The notes: generated by a model from the sequence alone, not told the origin. A stretch of 64,000 bases of DNA from Qipengyuania profundimaris (GCF_030717945.1 NZ_JAVAIM010000001.1:247131-311130); one strand, 5' to 3'; counted from the stretch's first letter, positions 36,019 to 45,344 are shown. Numbers and translations: made by a program.

Positions 36019-36497
36019 TATGCAACAGCCTTGTTCTTGCGGTTCATCGAGGCAACGTCGAGCTTCTCGGGCTTCTGCCCGTCATAGGGATGCTCGGTGC
36101 CGGCAAAGACGTGCAGCGCACGCATCTGGTCGCGGCCCAGGGGACCACGCGGGATCATGCGTTCCACGGCCTTTTCAAGCACGCGCTCGGGGAAGCGGCC
36201 GCCCAGCACCTTGGCGGGCGTCGTTTCCTTGATGCCACCGACCCAGCCGGTGTGCTTGTAATAGACCTTGTCGGTCATCTTCTTGCCGGTGAACTTCACC
36301 TTGTCGGCATTGATGACGATGACATGGTCGCCGCAATCGACATGCGGCGTGTAGATCGGCTTGTGCTTGCCGCGCAGGATGTTGGCGATGATCGCCGCGA
36401 CACGACCGACGACGAGACCTTCGGCGTCGATGATGTGCCACTTCTTTTCGACCTCGGACGGCTTGACCGACCGGGTCACCTTGCTGAGAGCCTTCAT
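36018..36497 (-). CDS. rplM: Ribosomal protein uL13
   Basis: A 159-residue L13, an early 23S-binding large-subunit protein. Motifs include [44 protein letters not shown] and [15 protein letters not shown] 36497 ([10 protein letters not shown]) matches alphaproteobacterial homologues; an ATG at 36524 would add nine residues. It is the first gene of rplM-rpsI, behind a promoter-like site and a leader dyad. Confidence 0.97.
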   Translation of the reverse strand: MKALSKVTRSVKPSEVEKKWHIIDAEGLVVGRVAAIIANILRGKHKPIYTPHVDCGDHVIVINADKVKFTGKKMTDKVYYKHTGWVGGIKETTPAKVLGGRFPERVLEKAVERMIPRGPLGRDQMRALHVFAGTEHPYDGQKPEKLDVASMNRKNKAVA

Positions 36498-36522
36498 GGC
36501 TGGTTTTCCGTATCTAGTGTTC

Positions 36523-36543
36523 ATGCCGCCTGATCGGCGGCAT
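36523..36543 (-). promoter_or_regulatory. Leader dyad upstream of rplM
   Basis: ATGCCGCC and GGCGGCAT form a perfect 8-bp inverted repeat around TGATC, 26 to 46 bases upstream of the rplM ATG. It would be in the mRNA leader and could take part in ribosomal-protein feedback, as L13 does in E. coli; this is not shown. Confidence 0.4.
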
Positions 36544-36584
36544 TTCCTGCGAATCCGGCGTGACCGCATTCGCGAAGCGGAGGC

Positions 36585-36614
36585 CAAATGGCGGCGAAGG
36601 GCCTCCAAGTCAAG
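36585..36614 (-). promoter_or_regulatory. Candidate rplM-rpsI promoter
   Basis: On the minus strand CTTGAC (36614-36609) is followed after 18 bases by CATTTG (36590-36585). The -35 matches the alphaproteobacterial CTTGAC form. The 36498-36691 gap holds this site and the leader dyad but no gene. Confidence 0.4.
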
Positions 36615-36691
36615 CAATTCCGCGGATCCTCGGGGTGGTAAAATAGTACCCCAGAAGGATTATGCGTAGATTGCCACCCTCTGGCCGCTGG

Positions 36692-37012
36692 CTATTCGTG
36701 TAATGCCCCGATCCCATCGAGCCACGGCTGCGTTCCCGCTCCTGCGGCATCGCAATTCCAGCCCAGTATTGCCGGGGTATCGTAAGGGTGCAAGCTTTCA
36801 AGGCGTGCGACTACCCTATCGAGCAACCGGGCATTGGTCTTGAGCAGCGCCGGAACTTCCGTTCCCTCCCCACGCTCGCCGTCCCATGCAAAGAGCGAGC
36901 GGATCGGCGCGCCGATATTGATGCAGCCGATCAGCTCTTCGTCGAGCAAGGTCGCCCCGATCTTTTCTGCCGTTTCCTGGTCTGGAAAAGGGCAATAGAT
37001 CAGCGCCGTCAT
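36692..37012 (-). CDS. cutA: Divalent-ion tolerance protein CutA
   Basis: A 106-residue CutA1 family protein, a very stable trimer linked to copper tolerance. The family pattern is clear: TALIYCPFPDQETAEKIGA, LIGCINIGAPIRSLFAWDG, ALLKTNARLLD and HPYDTPAI. ATG 37012 overlaps the ctaA stop by ATGA, so the two are translated together. Confidence 0.93.
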   Translation of the reverse strand: MTALIYCPFPDQETAEKIGATLLDEELIGCINIGAPIRSLFAWDGERGEGTEVPALLKTNARLLDRVVARLESLHPYDTPAILGWNCDAAGAGTQPWLDGIGALHE

Positions 37013-38034
37013 CGCTCCCTGCCCAGCGCGTGTGCGCCCCACGCGAATGCGGCGACGAGCAGCGCCCCCACGACCTGGTGCGCCACAGCGATCCATAAGG
37101 CGACCCCTGTCATTACGGTCGCGATGCCTAGCAGGATCTGCGTTCCGAAGGCTGTGTGGATCGCAATCGAGGCCCCCCGCTGCACCGGTTTCGCCTTGCG
37201 CGCCATGATCACGAGCGCGATCACGGCGACCCATGCCCACCAGCGATGCAGGAAGTGGAGCAGGTAGGGGTCATGGGTCAGCGCCCAGAAGGGCCCACGG
37301 CTAGTGTCGTATTCCGGCAGGAAGCGACCCTGCATCAGTGGCCAGGTGTCGCTTGCCAGCCCGGCATTGAGGCCCGCCACCCACGCGCCGAGCAAAAGCT
37401 GGATGAAGAGGATGAGGCCGACCCAGCTCGCGGTCTTGGTCCAGCGGGCGGGCGCAGCGCCGCTCGCTTTGAGCCGCAGGAGGTCCAGCGCCGTCCAGAT
37501 CAGGCCGCCGAGGGTGAACAGTGCGGTGAGCAGGTGGATCGACAGCCAGAAATGGCTGACATCTGTCATCGTCCCGGCCAGGCCGCTCCGCACCATGAAC
37601 CAGCCGAAAACACCTTGTAGGCCGCCCAGCGCGAGGAGTGCAACCAGCCGCCATTTGTAGCCCTGTGGGATGGCGCCGCGCACCCAGAACCAGACGAGCG
37701 GAAGCGCGTAGGCCAGCCCGATCACGCGACCGAGCAGACGGTGGAACCATTCCCAGAAATAGATGAACTTGAACGCGGCGAGGTCCATGCCTGCCGGGCC
37801 GGTCACGTTCTTGTATTCCCCGGTCGCCTTGTAGAGGTCGAATTCGGCCTGCCATGCCGCCTCGTTCAGCGGCGGTATCGCCCCGCTGATCGGCTTCCAC
37901 TGGGTGATCGACAGCCCGCTCTCGGTCAGTCGGGTTATCCCGCCGACCGATACCATCAGCACGACCAGCGCCGCCACGACGAAGAGCCATATCGCAATAG
38001 CCCGCGGGCGCGAGGATTCGGTATCTACCGTCAT
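37009..38034 (-). CDS. ctaA: Heme A synthase
   Basis: A 341-residue integral membrane protein with eight hydrophobic segments in two four-helix halves. CtaA oxidises heme O to heme A for cytochrome aa3 oxidase. GGITRLTESGLSITQWKP and EFDLYKATGEYK are type-2 CtaA hallmarks, and conserved heme-binding His lie in FWEWFHRLLGR, HLLTALF, LHFLHRWWAW and AHQVVGALL. ATG 38034 is the family start. It is coupled to cutA. Confidence 0.96.
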   Translation of the reverse strand: MTVDTESSRPRAIAIWLFVVAALVVLMVSVGGITRLTESGLSITQWKPISGAIPPLNEAAWQAEFDLYKATGEYKNVTGPAGMDLAAFKFIYFWEWFHRLLGRVIGLAYALPLVWFWVRGAIPQGYKWRLVALLALGGLQGVFGWFMVRSGLAGTMTDVSHFWLSIHLLTALFTLGGLIWTALDLLRLKASGAAPARWTKTASWVGLILFIQLLLGAWVAGLNAGLASDTWPLMQGRFLPEYDTSRGPFWALTHDPYLLHFLHRWWAWVAVIALVIMARKAKPVQRGASIAIHTAFGTQILLGIATVMTGVALWIAVAHQVVGALLVAAFAWGAHALGRER

Positions 38035-38143
38035 GCGCGCCCATGTGCTGCGACCCCCGGGCTTTCGCAAGTGCAAAGCAGGCAACCGCTGTCGCTCGCC
38101 GTGAAAGCACCGGCTATCGCTTTGGCGCGCGGTTCCGCTTGAA

Positions 38144-38164
38144 TTATGTTACATCGTCACATAA
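38144..38164 (+). promoter_or_regulatory. TTATGT...ACATAA dyad upstream of the MerC-domain gene
   Basis: TTATGT (38144-38149) and ACATAA (38159-38164) form a 6-bp dyad with a 9-base spacer, 13 bases before the ATG. The arms resemble alphaproteobacterial Zur-type operators, but the spacing is not an exact match, so the regulator is uncertain. Confidence 0.35.
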
Positions 38165-38177
38165 GTGGCAAATCGCA

Positions 38178-38582
38178 ATGTTCGAGCGCGCCACCCTTCC
38201 GATTCGACGACGGCTCGACCGGCTCGGGATCTTCCTGTCCGGGGCCTGCGCGCTGCATTGCCTGCTCTCGATCGTCATCGTGTCCGGGCTGGGTATCGGC
38301 GGGGAATTCTTCCTGTCGCCCGATATCCACCGCTACGGCCTGTTGCTCGCAACGTTGATCGCGGGCGTCGCTATCGGCTGGGGAGCACTGCGTCACCGAA
38401 TGGCCGCACCTTTCGTGATCGCCATGACCGGCCTCACCTTCATGGGTGCCGCGTTGGCCGTTCCGCATGGTTACAAGGAAGCGATCTTGACGATCATCGG
38501 CGTCGCGCTCGTGTCGCTGGGGCACATCCTCAACCTGCGCCATGTGCATTCCAGCGCTTGCAAGGAGCGTTGCGGCGACTAA
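38178..38582 (+). CDS. MerC-domain membrane protein
   Basis: A 134-residue protein with four hydrophobic segments and the MerC-type [15 protein letters not shown] with its Cys pair in the first segment. A His/Cys-bearing tail ([15 protein letters not shown]) ends the protein. MerC proteins move mercury or other heavy metals; chromosomal copies without mer genes may handle zinc or another metal. It is followed by thiSG after 10 bases. Confidence 0.85.
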   Translation: MFERATLPIRRRLDRLGIFLSGACALHCLLSIVIVSGLGIGGEFFLSPDIHRYGLLLATLIAGVAIGWGALRHRMAAPFVIAMTGLTFMGAALAVPHGYKEAILTIIGVALVSLGHILNLRHVHSSACKERCGD

Positions 38583-38592
38583 GTCGGGCGGC

Positions 38593-39567
38593 ATGATTGC
38601 CCTCACCGTCAACGGCGAAAGCCGCCGCACCTCCGCCACCACCATCGCCGAGCTGGTCCGCGAACTCGACCTTGCGCCCGAGAAGGTCGCGGTCGAGCAC
38701 AATGGCACGATCGCGCCGCGCAGCGAGCTGGACAAGCATGCTCTGAGCGAAGGCGATACGCTGGAGATCGTCCATTTCGTCGGCGGTGGGCAAAATGACG
38801 ACGACACGTGGAGCGTGGCCGGGCGCACTTTCAAAAGTCGGCTGATCGTCGGCACGGGCAAGTACAAGGATTTCGAACAGAACGCTGCTGCACTCGAAGC
38901 CAGCGGAGCTGAAATCGTCACCGTGGCCGTGCGGCGGGTGAATGTCAGCGATCCCAAGGCCCCGATGCTGACCGACTATATCGACCCGAAGAAAATCACC
39001 TACCTGCCGAACACCGCGGGCTGCTTCACGGCTGACGATGCAATCCGCACGCTCCGGCTGGCACGCGAGGCGGGCGGCTGGGACCTCGTCAAGCTGGAGG
39101 TTCTGGGCGAGGCGCGCACGCTCTATCCCGACATGCGCGAGACGCTGACGGCGACCGAGACTCTGGCGAAGGAAGGTTTTCTGCCGATGGTGTATTGCGT
39201 CGACGATCCCATCGCCGCGAAACAGCTGGAGGAAGCGGGAGCCGTCGCGGTGATGCCGCTGGGCGCGCCGATCGGCTCGGGCCTCGGCATCCAGAACCGC
39301 GTGACCATCCGCCTGATCAAGGAAGGCGCGAATGTGCCCGTGCTGGTCGATGCCGGCGTCGGCACGGCCTCGGACGCCGCAGTCGCCATGGAACTCGGCT
39401 GCGACGGCGTGCTGATGAACACCGCCATCGCCGAGGCAAAGGACCCGATCCGCATGGCCCGCGCGATGAAGCTGGCGGTCGAGGCAGGCCGCGATGCTTA
39501 TCTGTCCGGCCGCATGGCGACGCGCAAATATGCCGACCCGAGCAGCCCGCTCGCAGGGCTAATTTAA
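38593..39567 (+). CDS. thiG: Fused sulfur carrier ThiS - thiazole synthase ThiG
   Basis: A 324-residue fusion. Residues 1-66 are ThiS (TVNGE start, ending EIVHFVGGG), and about 73-324 are ThiG ([38 protein letters not shown] with the probable imine-forming Lys, [35 protein letters not shown]). ThiG builds the thiazole of thiamin with sulfur carried on the ThiS C-terminal glycine. In the fusion that glycine is internal. The start at ATG 38593 gives a complete ThiS. Confidence 0.95.
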   Translation: MIALTVNGESRRTSATTIAELVRELDLAPEKVAVEHNGTIAPRSELDKHALSEGDTLEIVHFVGGGQNDDDTWSVAGRTFKSRLIVGTGKYKDFEQNAAALEASGAEIVTVAVRRVNVSDPKAPMLTDYIDPKKITYLPNTAGCFTADDAIRTLRLAREAGGWDLVKLEVLGEARTLYPDMRETLTATETLAKEGFLPMVYCVDDPIAAKQLEEAGAVAVMPLGAPIGSGLGIQNRVTIRLIKEGANVPVLVDAGVGTASDAAVAMELGCDGVLMNTAIAEAKDPIRMARAMKLAVEAGRDAYLSGRMATRKYADPSSPLAGLI

Positions 39568-39631
39568 TCCCGCTTACCGCTTGTTAACCATCTTCGGTGA
39601 CATTCGCCCTGACACAACGGGGGCACCGATC

Positions 39632-40159
39632 ATGGCCGTTACCAATACCGCTTCGCTGACCATTGCCGAAATGCGCGAGTTCGCCGGCTTCACCGCCGCC
39701 GAGCAGCGCTATATTCGTCGCAGCCTCGATATCGGGCTGGGGCGCTGCGATGCGTTTCGCATCTGGGGCCGCGACGCGGTGGAGAACGCCGCCATCCGCA
39801 GCCAGTATGTCGCCTATCAGGAGCTGAAGGCGCTGCGCCAGTCGATCCCGGCGGCATCGGGCTTCGATGCGATCGAACCCTTCGTCGGCAAGCTGACCCG
39901 CGTGGCCGCCTTCGACCTGGCGCAGGAGCGGATCGACAGCTTCTCCGCCTTTCGTTTCCTCTACGAGCGCCTGATCTCCGCCGAAGCGCGGCCCTGGTTG
40001 CCGAGCGCCTTCTGCGCCGCCGCCGCCCTGCCGCATATCCGCCCGGAACGCCGCAAGATGCTGCTGCAAAGCCTCAGCGAAGCTGCCGCAACCGCCCCCG
40101 GCTGGAGCGACCGCGCGCCGAGTTTCTATCCGGAATTCATCGAGGAATCGGTGGGTTAG
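39632..40159 (+). CDS. Conserved-looking hypothetical protein
   Basis: A 175-residue, mostly helical, cytoplasmic-type protein with no signal peptide or membrane segment and no motif that I recognise. Codon use matches the neighbours. The start at ATG 39632 follows GGGGG at about 10 bases. A TTAACCAT sequence, the CtrA half-site, lies at 39584-39591. Confidence 0.7.
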   Translation: MAVTNTASLTIAEMREFAGFTAAEQRYIRRSLDIGLGRCDAFRIWGRDAVENAAIRSQYVAYQELKALRQSIPAASGFDAIEPFVGKLTRVAAFDLAQERIDSFSAFRFLYERLISAEARPWLPSAFCAAAALPHIRPERRKMLLQSLSEAAATAPGWSDRAPSFYPEFIEESVG

Positions 40160-40178
40160 ATATGCCGATGTTTTTCAG

Positions 40179-40688
40179 ATGACCGCGATTCGGCTCGCTG
40201 AAGAGCCAACCGACTTTGAGACTTTCAATCCGCTACCATCTTTTTGGCGAGCGGAATGTCTGAATTTTTTCGCCATGGGCGAGCTTGCAGTCGCAAATTG
40301 TCTCGAGGTTATGCGTGACGCGAAAGTCTCACTTGACCCGGAAGGTGCGCATCCCGGACATGCCGCTCGTATGAGAGCGCTATCTTCGGCATTCACGACA
40401 CACGAGTTCGCAGGGCATTCAAAAGTCGCTGCGGCTAGACTTGACGATTGGCGGCACCTCCACGACGAACATAGACTTTGGCTTGCTCACGGAGTGATGA
40501 CAATCGCTGGGCCGGCAGCAGACTTTCGGCTTTTCACCTATCTCAGCGGTGAGCGGAAAGACATGGGAGTCAAACGTTACGAGCGAGCGCAAATGCGCGA
40601 GCTTCTAAATAGGCTATGTACAATACATCACTTCATGGTCGTCCAGTTCGGGCAAATCCATGCTGCTTGCAAACGGGGTGAAATCTAA
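40179..40688 (+). CDS. Hypothetical protein with atypical composition
   Basis: A 169-residue protein, no family recognised. It is rich in His, Arg and aromatic residues (HHFMVVQFGQIHAACK near the end). The DNA uses A/T-ending codons far more than its neighbours, for example in the first 100 bases, which suggests recent acquisition. It starts 19 bases after the preceding gene and its stop overlaps the stop of the convergent acyl-CoA synthetase gene by four bases. Confidence 0.65.
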   Translation: MTAIRLAEEPTDFETFNPLPSFWRAECLNFFAMGELAVANCLEVMRDAKVSLDPEGAHPGHAARMRALSSAFTTHEFAGHSKVAAARLDDWRHLHDEHRLWLAHGVMTIAGPAADFRLFTYLSGERKDMGVKRYERAQMRELLNRLCTIHHFMVVQFGQIHAACKRGEI

Positions 40689-42487
40689 CCCCGATACAGC
40701 CCGTCCAGCCGGTCGCCGTAGCGTTCCTTGATCTTGTGGCGGCGGATTTTCATCGAGGGGGTCATTTCCTCGTTCTCGATGGTGAAGGGCTCGTCGGCGA
40801 TGGCGAACTGGCGGACCTTCTCGGTCACCGACAGATCTTTGTTCACCCGGTCGACCGCGGCGCGAACGGCGGCCTTGAACTCGGGCAGGTCCTGCAGCTG
40901 TTTGCAGTCGAACTTCTTGCCCTGCGCCTGGCACCACTCGAGCTGCCATTCGGGATCGGGTACGATCAGGCCGACGATATAGGGCCGCTTGTCGCCCGCG
41001 ACCATGGCCTGGCCGATCTCGGGCTGCAGGGTGAGCATGCCTTCGACCTTTTGCGGGGCGATATTGTCGCCCTTGTCGTTGACGATCATGTCCTTCTTGC
41101 GATCGGTGATGACGATCCGGCCCTTGTCGTCGAGATGGCCGATATCGCCGGTGTGCAGCCAGCCGTCCCTGATCGTGCGCTCGGTCTCGCCCTGGTTCTG
41201 CCAGTAGCCATGCATCACCAGTTCGCCGCGGCACAGGATCTCGCCATCCTCGGCGATCTTGATGTCGACGCCGCGCATCGGCGGACCGACCGTGTCCATC
41301 TTGATGCCGGCGGCGGGGCGATTGCAGCTGATCACCGGCCCGGCCTCGGTCTGGCCGTAGCCCTGCAGCATGGTGAGGCCCATCGATTCGAAGAACACGC
41401 CGACTTCGGGATTGAGCGGAGCGCCGCCCGACACCATCGCCTTCATCCGTCCGCCGAACCGCTGGCGGATCTTCGGCCTGAGCAGCTTGCCGACCACGAA
41501 GTCCTTCGCGCCGTCGCCGAACTGCTTGCGGCCTTCGGCACGCCGCTCGCCGACCTCGAGCGCGGTGTTCATCAGTTTCTCGGCCAACCCGCCCTGCTTC
41601 TGGACTTGCTTCATGATCCGCGTGCGCAACACTTCGAACAGGCGCGGGACGACGACCATGATGGTTGGCCTGGTTTCCTCGATATTGCTGGCGAGCTTTT
41701 CCAGCCCTTCCGCATAATAGATCTGCGCGCCGACACCGATCGGCAGGTATTGGCCACCGGTGTGCTCATAGGCGTGGCTGAGCGGCAGGAAGGAGAGGAA
41801 ACGCTCGTCGTCGTCGATGCCGAAATCCTCACTCAGGATTTCCGCCGCCCCGGCCGCATTGCACAGGATCGCGCCGTGATGCTGCTTGACCCCGCGCGGC
41901 GCGCCGCCGGTGCCGCTGGTGTAGATGATGCAAGCGGTGTCGCCGCGACCGATGGACGCGATCCGCTGGTCGACAGCCTTGCGCGCCGCAGCGGCATCTC
42001 CGGCAGTCATCTTCGCCCAGGTATGGAATTCGAAACTGCCCGATTGCTGGCGGTGGAGGTCCTCGATGCCAATGACGTGCTCTGCCACACCGGATGCCTG
42101 CAGCGCGCCATGCAAGGGACGAAGCAGCTTTTCGGTCGATACGATGACCGCCTTGGCGCCCGAATTGTCGAGGATGTGGACGTGATCGCGCTCGGTATTG
42201 GTGACGTAGGTCGGCACGGTGATGCAGCCCGCCGCCATGATCGCGAGGTCGGCGATGCACCATTCGGGACGGTTTTCCGAAACGAGGCACACCCGGTCCC
42301 CATCGCGCAATCCGAGCGCGCGCAGGTTCTCGGCCAGCAGGCAGACCCGGTTGGCGGCTTCGGCCCAGCTGATCGTCTGCCAGCTTCCGTCGATCTTGGC
42401 GCCGAGGAAAGCGCTGTCGCCCTTTTCGTCGGCGCGCTTCAGGAAAAGCTCGACGAGATTGTTCGCTGTATCGATGTCGGCCAGCAC
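40685..42487 (-). CDS. Long-chain acyl-CoA synthetase-like AMP-binding enzyme
   Basis: A 600-residue ANL-superfamily enzyme that would activate a fatty acid with ATP and CoA. The ATP-binding loop reads YTSGTGGAPRGVKQHH, differing from the usual YTSGTTGxPKGV in two positions. GYGQTEAGP (A5), LHTGDIG (A7) and DRKKDMIVNDKGDNIAPQKVE (A8, in part) are present, and the catalytic Lys lies in TPSMKIRR near the C terminus. GTG 42487 follows a GAGGAG ribosome site. Confidence 0.9.
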   Translation of the reverse strand: MLADIDTANNLVELFLKRADEKGDSAFLGAKIDGSWQTISWAEAANRVCLLAENLRALGLRDGDRVCLVSENRPEWCIADLAIMAAGCITVPTYVTNTERDHVHILDNSGAKAVIVSTEKLLRPLHGALQASGVAEHVIGIEDLHRQQSGSFEFHTWAKMTAGDAAAARKAVDQRIASIGRGDTACIIYTSGTGGAPRGVKQHHGAILCNAAGAAEILSEDFGIDDDERFLSFLPLSHAYEHTGGQYLPIGVGAQIYYAEGLEKLASNIEETRPTIMVVVPRLFEVLRTRIMKQVQKQGGLAEKLMNTALEVGERRAEGRKQFGDGAKDFVVGKLLRPKIRQRFGGRMKAMVSGGAPLNPEVGVFFESMGLTMLQGYGQTEAGPVISCNRPAAGIKMDTVGPPMRGVDIKIAEDGEILCRGELVMHGYWQNQGETERTIRDGWLHTGDIGHLDDKGRIVITDRKKDMIVNDKGDNIAPQKVEGMLTLQPEIGQAMVAGDKRPYIVGLIVPDPEWQLEWCQAQGKKFDCKQLQDLPEFKAAVRAAVDRVNKDLSVTEKVRQFAIADEPFTIENEEMTPSMKIRRHKIKERYGDRLDGLYRG

Positions 42488-42576
42488 GGCTCCGCTCCTC
42501 GAAGTAGGGTAGGGTCTGCGCCCCGTTGAGCGCGGGGCTTAAGCGTCCGGCATCGTCACGGCAAGCGGCGGCGCGA

Positions 42577-44295
42577 TCACGGCGTTTCCAGCTGGCCTTC
42601 GAGCCGCGGATCGCGGGCGGCATTCCAACCGCTAGCTCCGCGCAGGATCGCGCCTGCCTTGACCGGCGCCTCGCGGAGCATGATGTCGCCATGGCCCAGC
42701 GCGCGAAAGGCATCGGCCTGCTCTTCGAGCCAGGTGCCCTCTTCCAGCAGCACACGGTCCCCGAAGGCCATCAGGAACGGCAGGCCGAGCGCCTCTTCCG
42801 CGTCCAGGCCGAAATCGATCGCCCCGATGATGCTGCGCGCGGTTTGCACCGGGATCGTGCCCCCGCCCGCTGCGCCGACCACCATGAAGGGCTGGCCGGA
42901 GGGATCGTAGACGAGGCTGGGGGACATTGAGCTGCGCGGTCGCTTGCCCGGTTCGACGCGATTGGCGACCAGCCGCCCGTCCACCTCCGGTGCGCGGCTG
43001 AAATCGGTGAGCTCGTTATTGAGGAAGAAGCCGCCGACCATCAGGCCCGAACCGAACGGCCCCTCGACGGTCGAGGTATAGCTGACCATGGTTCCGGCAT
43101 CGTCGACTACAGCGAAATGGGTGGTGCCCTGCTCTTCGGGCTCGTCGCCGTCGGCAAGCGCTTGCGGTGCACCCGGCGGCGTACCGGCTGTAACTTCGCC
43201 CATGGTGCTGTCGGCGGAAATCAGCGCCGAGCGCGCGGCGAGGTAGTCCGGATCGACGAGGCCGCGCACCGGAACGGATACGAAATCGCTGTCGGCCGCG
43301 TAAAGCTCGCGATCGGCGTAGGCGAGACGCTGCGATTCGAGGAACAGGTGCCAGGTCACCGGGTTGTCGACGCCGAGCGCAGTCAGGTCGAACCGCTCTA
43401 GTTGGCCGAGGATTTGCAGCACGGCGATGCCGCCCGATGTCGGTGGGCCCATCGAGCACACCCGATAGCCGCGATAATCGCCGCACAGCGCGTCGCGCTC
43501 TTTCGCTTCATATGCGGCGACGTCCGCGGCGGTCATCGCGCCAGCTCGCGGCGTGTCCGCGGCGACGGTCGCGGCGATCTCTGCGGCGAGGTCGCCGGAG
43601 TAGAATGCCGACCTGCCCCCTGCGGCGATCGCCTCGAAGGTCTGGGCAAGCGGCTCGTTCACCACCCGCGTGCCGACGGCCAGCGGCTCGCCAGCTGCAT
43701 CGTAGAACAGCGCCCGGCCGCTCTCGCTGAATGCCGCGCGGTTCTTGGCGCTGGTCAGAGAGTTATACATGCGCGGATTGATCTCGAAGCCGTCGCGGGC
43801 CAGCGCGATCGCCGGTTCGAACAGTTCCGCCCAGGGCAAGCGCCCATGTTCGGCATGCGCTTTTGCCGCCAGCGCGATATTGCCCGGCACGCCGACGCTG
43901 AGGCCGCTGCGGACCGACTCGATGAACGGCGGCAATTCGCCATCCTCGCCGAGAAACCATTCGGGCGTCGCTCCGGACGGCGCGGTCTCGCGCCCGTCGT
44001 AACTGGTCACGCTACCATCGGCAGTGCCACGGACCATGAAGCCGCCTCCCCCGATGCCGGAGCTTTGCGGTTCAACTACAGTGAGTGCGAGCATGGTGGC
44101 GATGGCTGCGTCGGTCGCGCTGCCGCCCTTGCGCAGGATGCTCTCCCCGGCCTCCTGAGCGCGGGGATCGGCGGCGCTGACCGCCCAGACAGGCGAAGCA
44201 GCGGTTGCAACATCGTCAAGCGCGGTGTCGTTGGGATAGGTGGCGCAACCGGCGAGCGGGAGCGCGAGGAGCGAAGCGAGTACGAGGCGGTTCAT
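42577..44295 (-). CDS. ggt: Lipoprotein gamma-glutamyltransferase
   Basis: A 572-residue Ntn-hydrolase that transfers or hydrolyses gamma-glutamyl groups (glutathione and perhaps gamma-glutamyl peptides). The autocleavage site and catalytic Thr lie in EEQGTTHFAVVDDAG, which divides the large and small subunits. GIGGGGFMV, VRSGLSVGVPG and GKRPRSSMSPSLV are family motifs. The N terminus has a lipobox (LPLAGC, Cys17) rather than a plain signal peptide. It lies 11 bases after pyrD on the same strand. Confidence 0.94.
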   Translation of the reverse strand: MNRLVLASLLALPLAGCATYPNDTALDDVATAASPVWAVSAADPRAQEAGESILRKGGSATDAAIATMLALTVVEPQSSGIGGGGFMVRGTADGSVTSYDGRETAPSGATPEWFLGEDGELPPFIESVRSGLSVGVPGNIALAAKAHAEHGRLPWAELFEPAIALARDGFEINPRMYNSLTSAKNRAAFSESGRALFYDAAGEPLAVGTRVVNEPLAQTFEAIAAGGRSAFYSGDLAAEIAATVAADTPRAGAMTAADVAAYEAKERDALCGDYRGYRVCSMGPPTSGGIAVLQILGQLERFDLTALGVDNPVTWHLFLESQRLAYADRELYAADSDFVSVPVRGLVDPDYLAARSALISADSTMGEVTAGTPPGAPQALADGDEPEEQGTTHFAVVDDAGTMVSYTSTVEGPFGSGLMVGGFFLNNELTDFSRAPEVDGRLVANRVEPGKRPRSSMSPSLVYDPSGQPFMVVGAAGGGTIPVQTARSIIGAIDFGLDAEEALGLPFLMAFGDRVLLEEGTWLEEQADAFRALGHGDIMLREAPVKAGAILRGASGWNAARDPRLEGQLETP

Positions 44296-44306
44296 GCCGC
44301 CGTTTG

Positions 44307-45344
44307 CTATTCGCTTCCGACCGCTTCGGCAATCGAAGCGAAGCCGTCACGCTGCATCAGCCGTTCCAGCCCGCGAAGGATGCGCTGCGGCAGGCCCGGC
44401 CCTTCATAGACCATCGCACTGTAGAGCTGCACTAGGCTGGCCCCGGCGCGGATACGCGCCCAGGCATCCTCGGCGCTCGCGATGCCGCCGACCCCGACCA
44501 GCGGAAGCACGCCGCCCGTGGCTTTGCGGAAGTCACGCAATCGCTGTTGTGCGAGGTCGCGCAGCGGCTGCCCGGACAAGCCGCCCGTTTCGCCCGCATC
44601 GGACGACCGCAGCGCCGGCCGCCGGATGGTCGTATTGGAGACGATTAGTGCGCCGAGCCCCTTGTCCATCGCGATGCGCGCGATCGCGTCGATGTCCGCA
44701 GGCTCGAGGTCCGGCGCGACTTTCAGGAACACTGGCGGGCCGTTGCTGCCCCGGGCCTCCAGCACAGCATCGAGCAGGCCGGTCAGCGCGCCTTCATCCT
44801 GCAACGCGCGCAGGCCGGGCGTGTTGGGGCTGGAGATATTGACCGCGAGATAGGATGCCAGCGGCGCCATAATGCGGGTCATTTCGGCATAGTCGGCGGT
44901 TCGATCCGAACTATCCTTGTTTGCGCCGACATTGATGCCGACGATTCCCGGTCGCCCATGGCGGGCTTCGAGTCGCCCACGGGCGATCTCCGACCCGGCA
45001 TTGTTGAAGCCCATCCGGTTGATCACCGCGCGGTCCTCGACCAGGCGGAACAGGCGCGGTTTGGGATTGCCGGCTTGCGGGCGCGGAGTGATCGATCCGA
45101 CCTCGGTAAACCCGAAACCCAGCCCCAGCAGCTGGTCGGGCACTTCGGCATCCTTGTCGAAGCCGGCTGCCATGCCGAGAGGGTTGGGAAAATCGATCCC
45201 GGCGACGCGTATGCCCAGCGGGCTATCCCGCTCTTGCCCGCCAGCCGCGCGGATCGGCATTGCTGCCAGTGTCCGGATCGTCAGCCGATGGGCACGCTCC
45301 GGATCGAGCAGGAAGAGGGCGGGTCGCGCGAGATCGAACAGCAT
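44307..45344 (-). CDS. pyrD: Dihydroorotate dehydrogenase (quinone), class 2
   Basis: A 345-residue class 2 PyrD that oxidises dihydroorotate to orotate, passing electrons to quinone. The N-terminal membrane-associating helices (FDLARPALFLLDPERAHRL) mark class 2. FMN and substrate motifs include GMAAGFDKDAEV, VGSITPRPQAGNPKPRLFRL, INRMGFNN, VNISSPNTPGLR and SNTTI. ATG 45344 is the family start. It is followed by ggt. Confidence 0.96.
   Translation of the reverse strand: MLFDLARPALFLLDPERAHRLTIRTLAAMPIRAAGGQERDSPLGIRVAGIDFPNPLGMAAGFDKDAEVPDQLLGLGFGFTEVGSITPRPQAGNPKPRLFRLVEDRAVINRMGFNNAGSEIARGRLEARHGRPGIVGINVGANKDSSDRTADYAEMTRIMAPLASYLAVNISSPNTPGLRALQDEGALTGLLDAVLEARGSNGPPVFLKVAPDLEPADIDAIARIAMDKGLGALIVSNTTIRRPALRSSDAGETGGLSGQPLRDLAQQRLRDFRKATGGVLPLVGVGGIASAEDAWARIRAGASLVQLYSAMVYEGPGLPQRILRGLERLMQRDGFASIAEAVGSE

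Noticed and set aside
39584..39591. TTAACCAT, the CtrA half-site, before the 39632 gene
   Set aside because: A single 8-base match without a spaced partner or a promoter is too weak to call; kept only as a note in that gene's entry.
40736..42529. 597-codon open frame on the plus strand
   Set aside because: It mirrors the acyl-CoA synthetase gene on the other strand; the translation has no domain features.
42577..44295. The gamma-glutamyltransferase as part of the polyglutamate-like system
   Set aside because: CapD-type transferases anchor polyglutamate in Bacillus anthracis, but this gene is over 30 kb away, paired with pyrD, and typical of ordinary GGT; there is no sequence support for a link.
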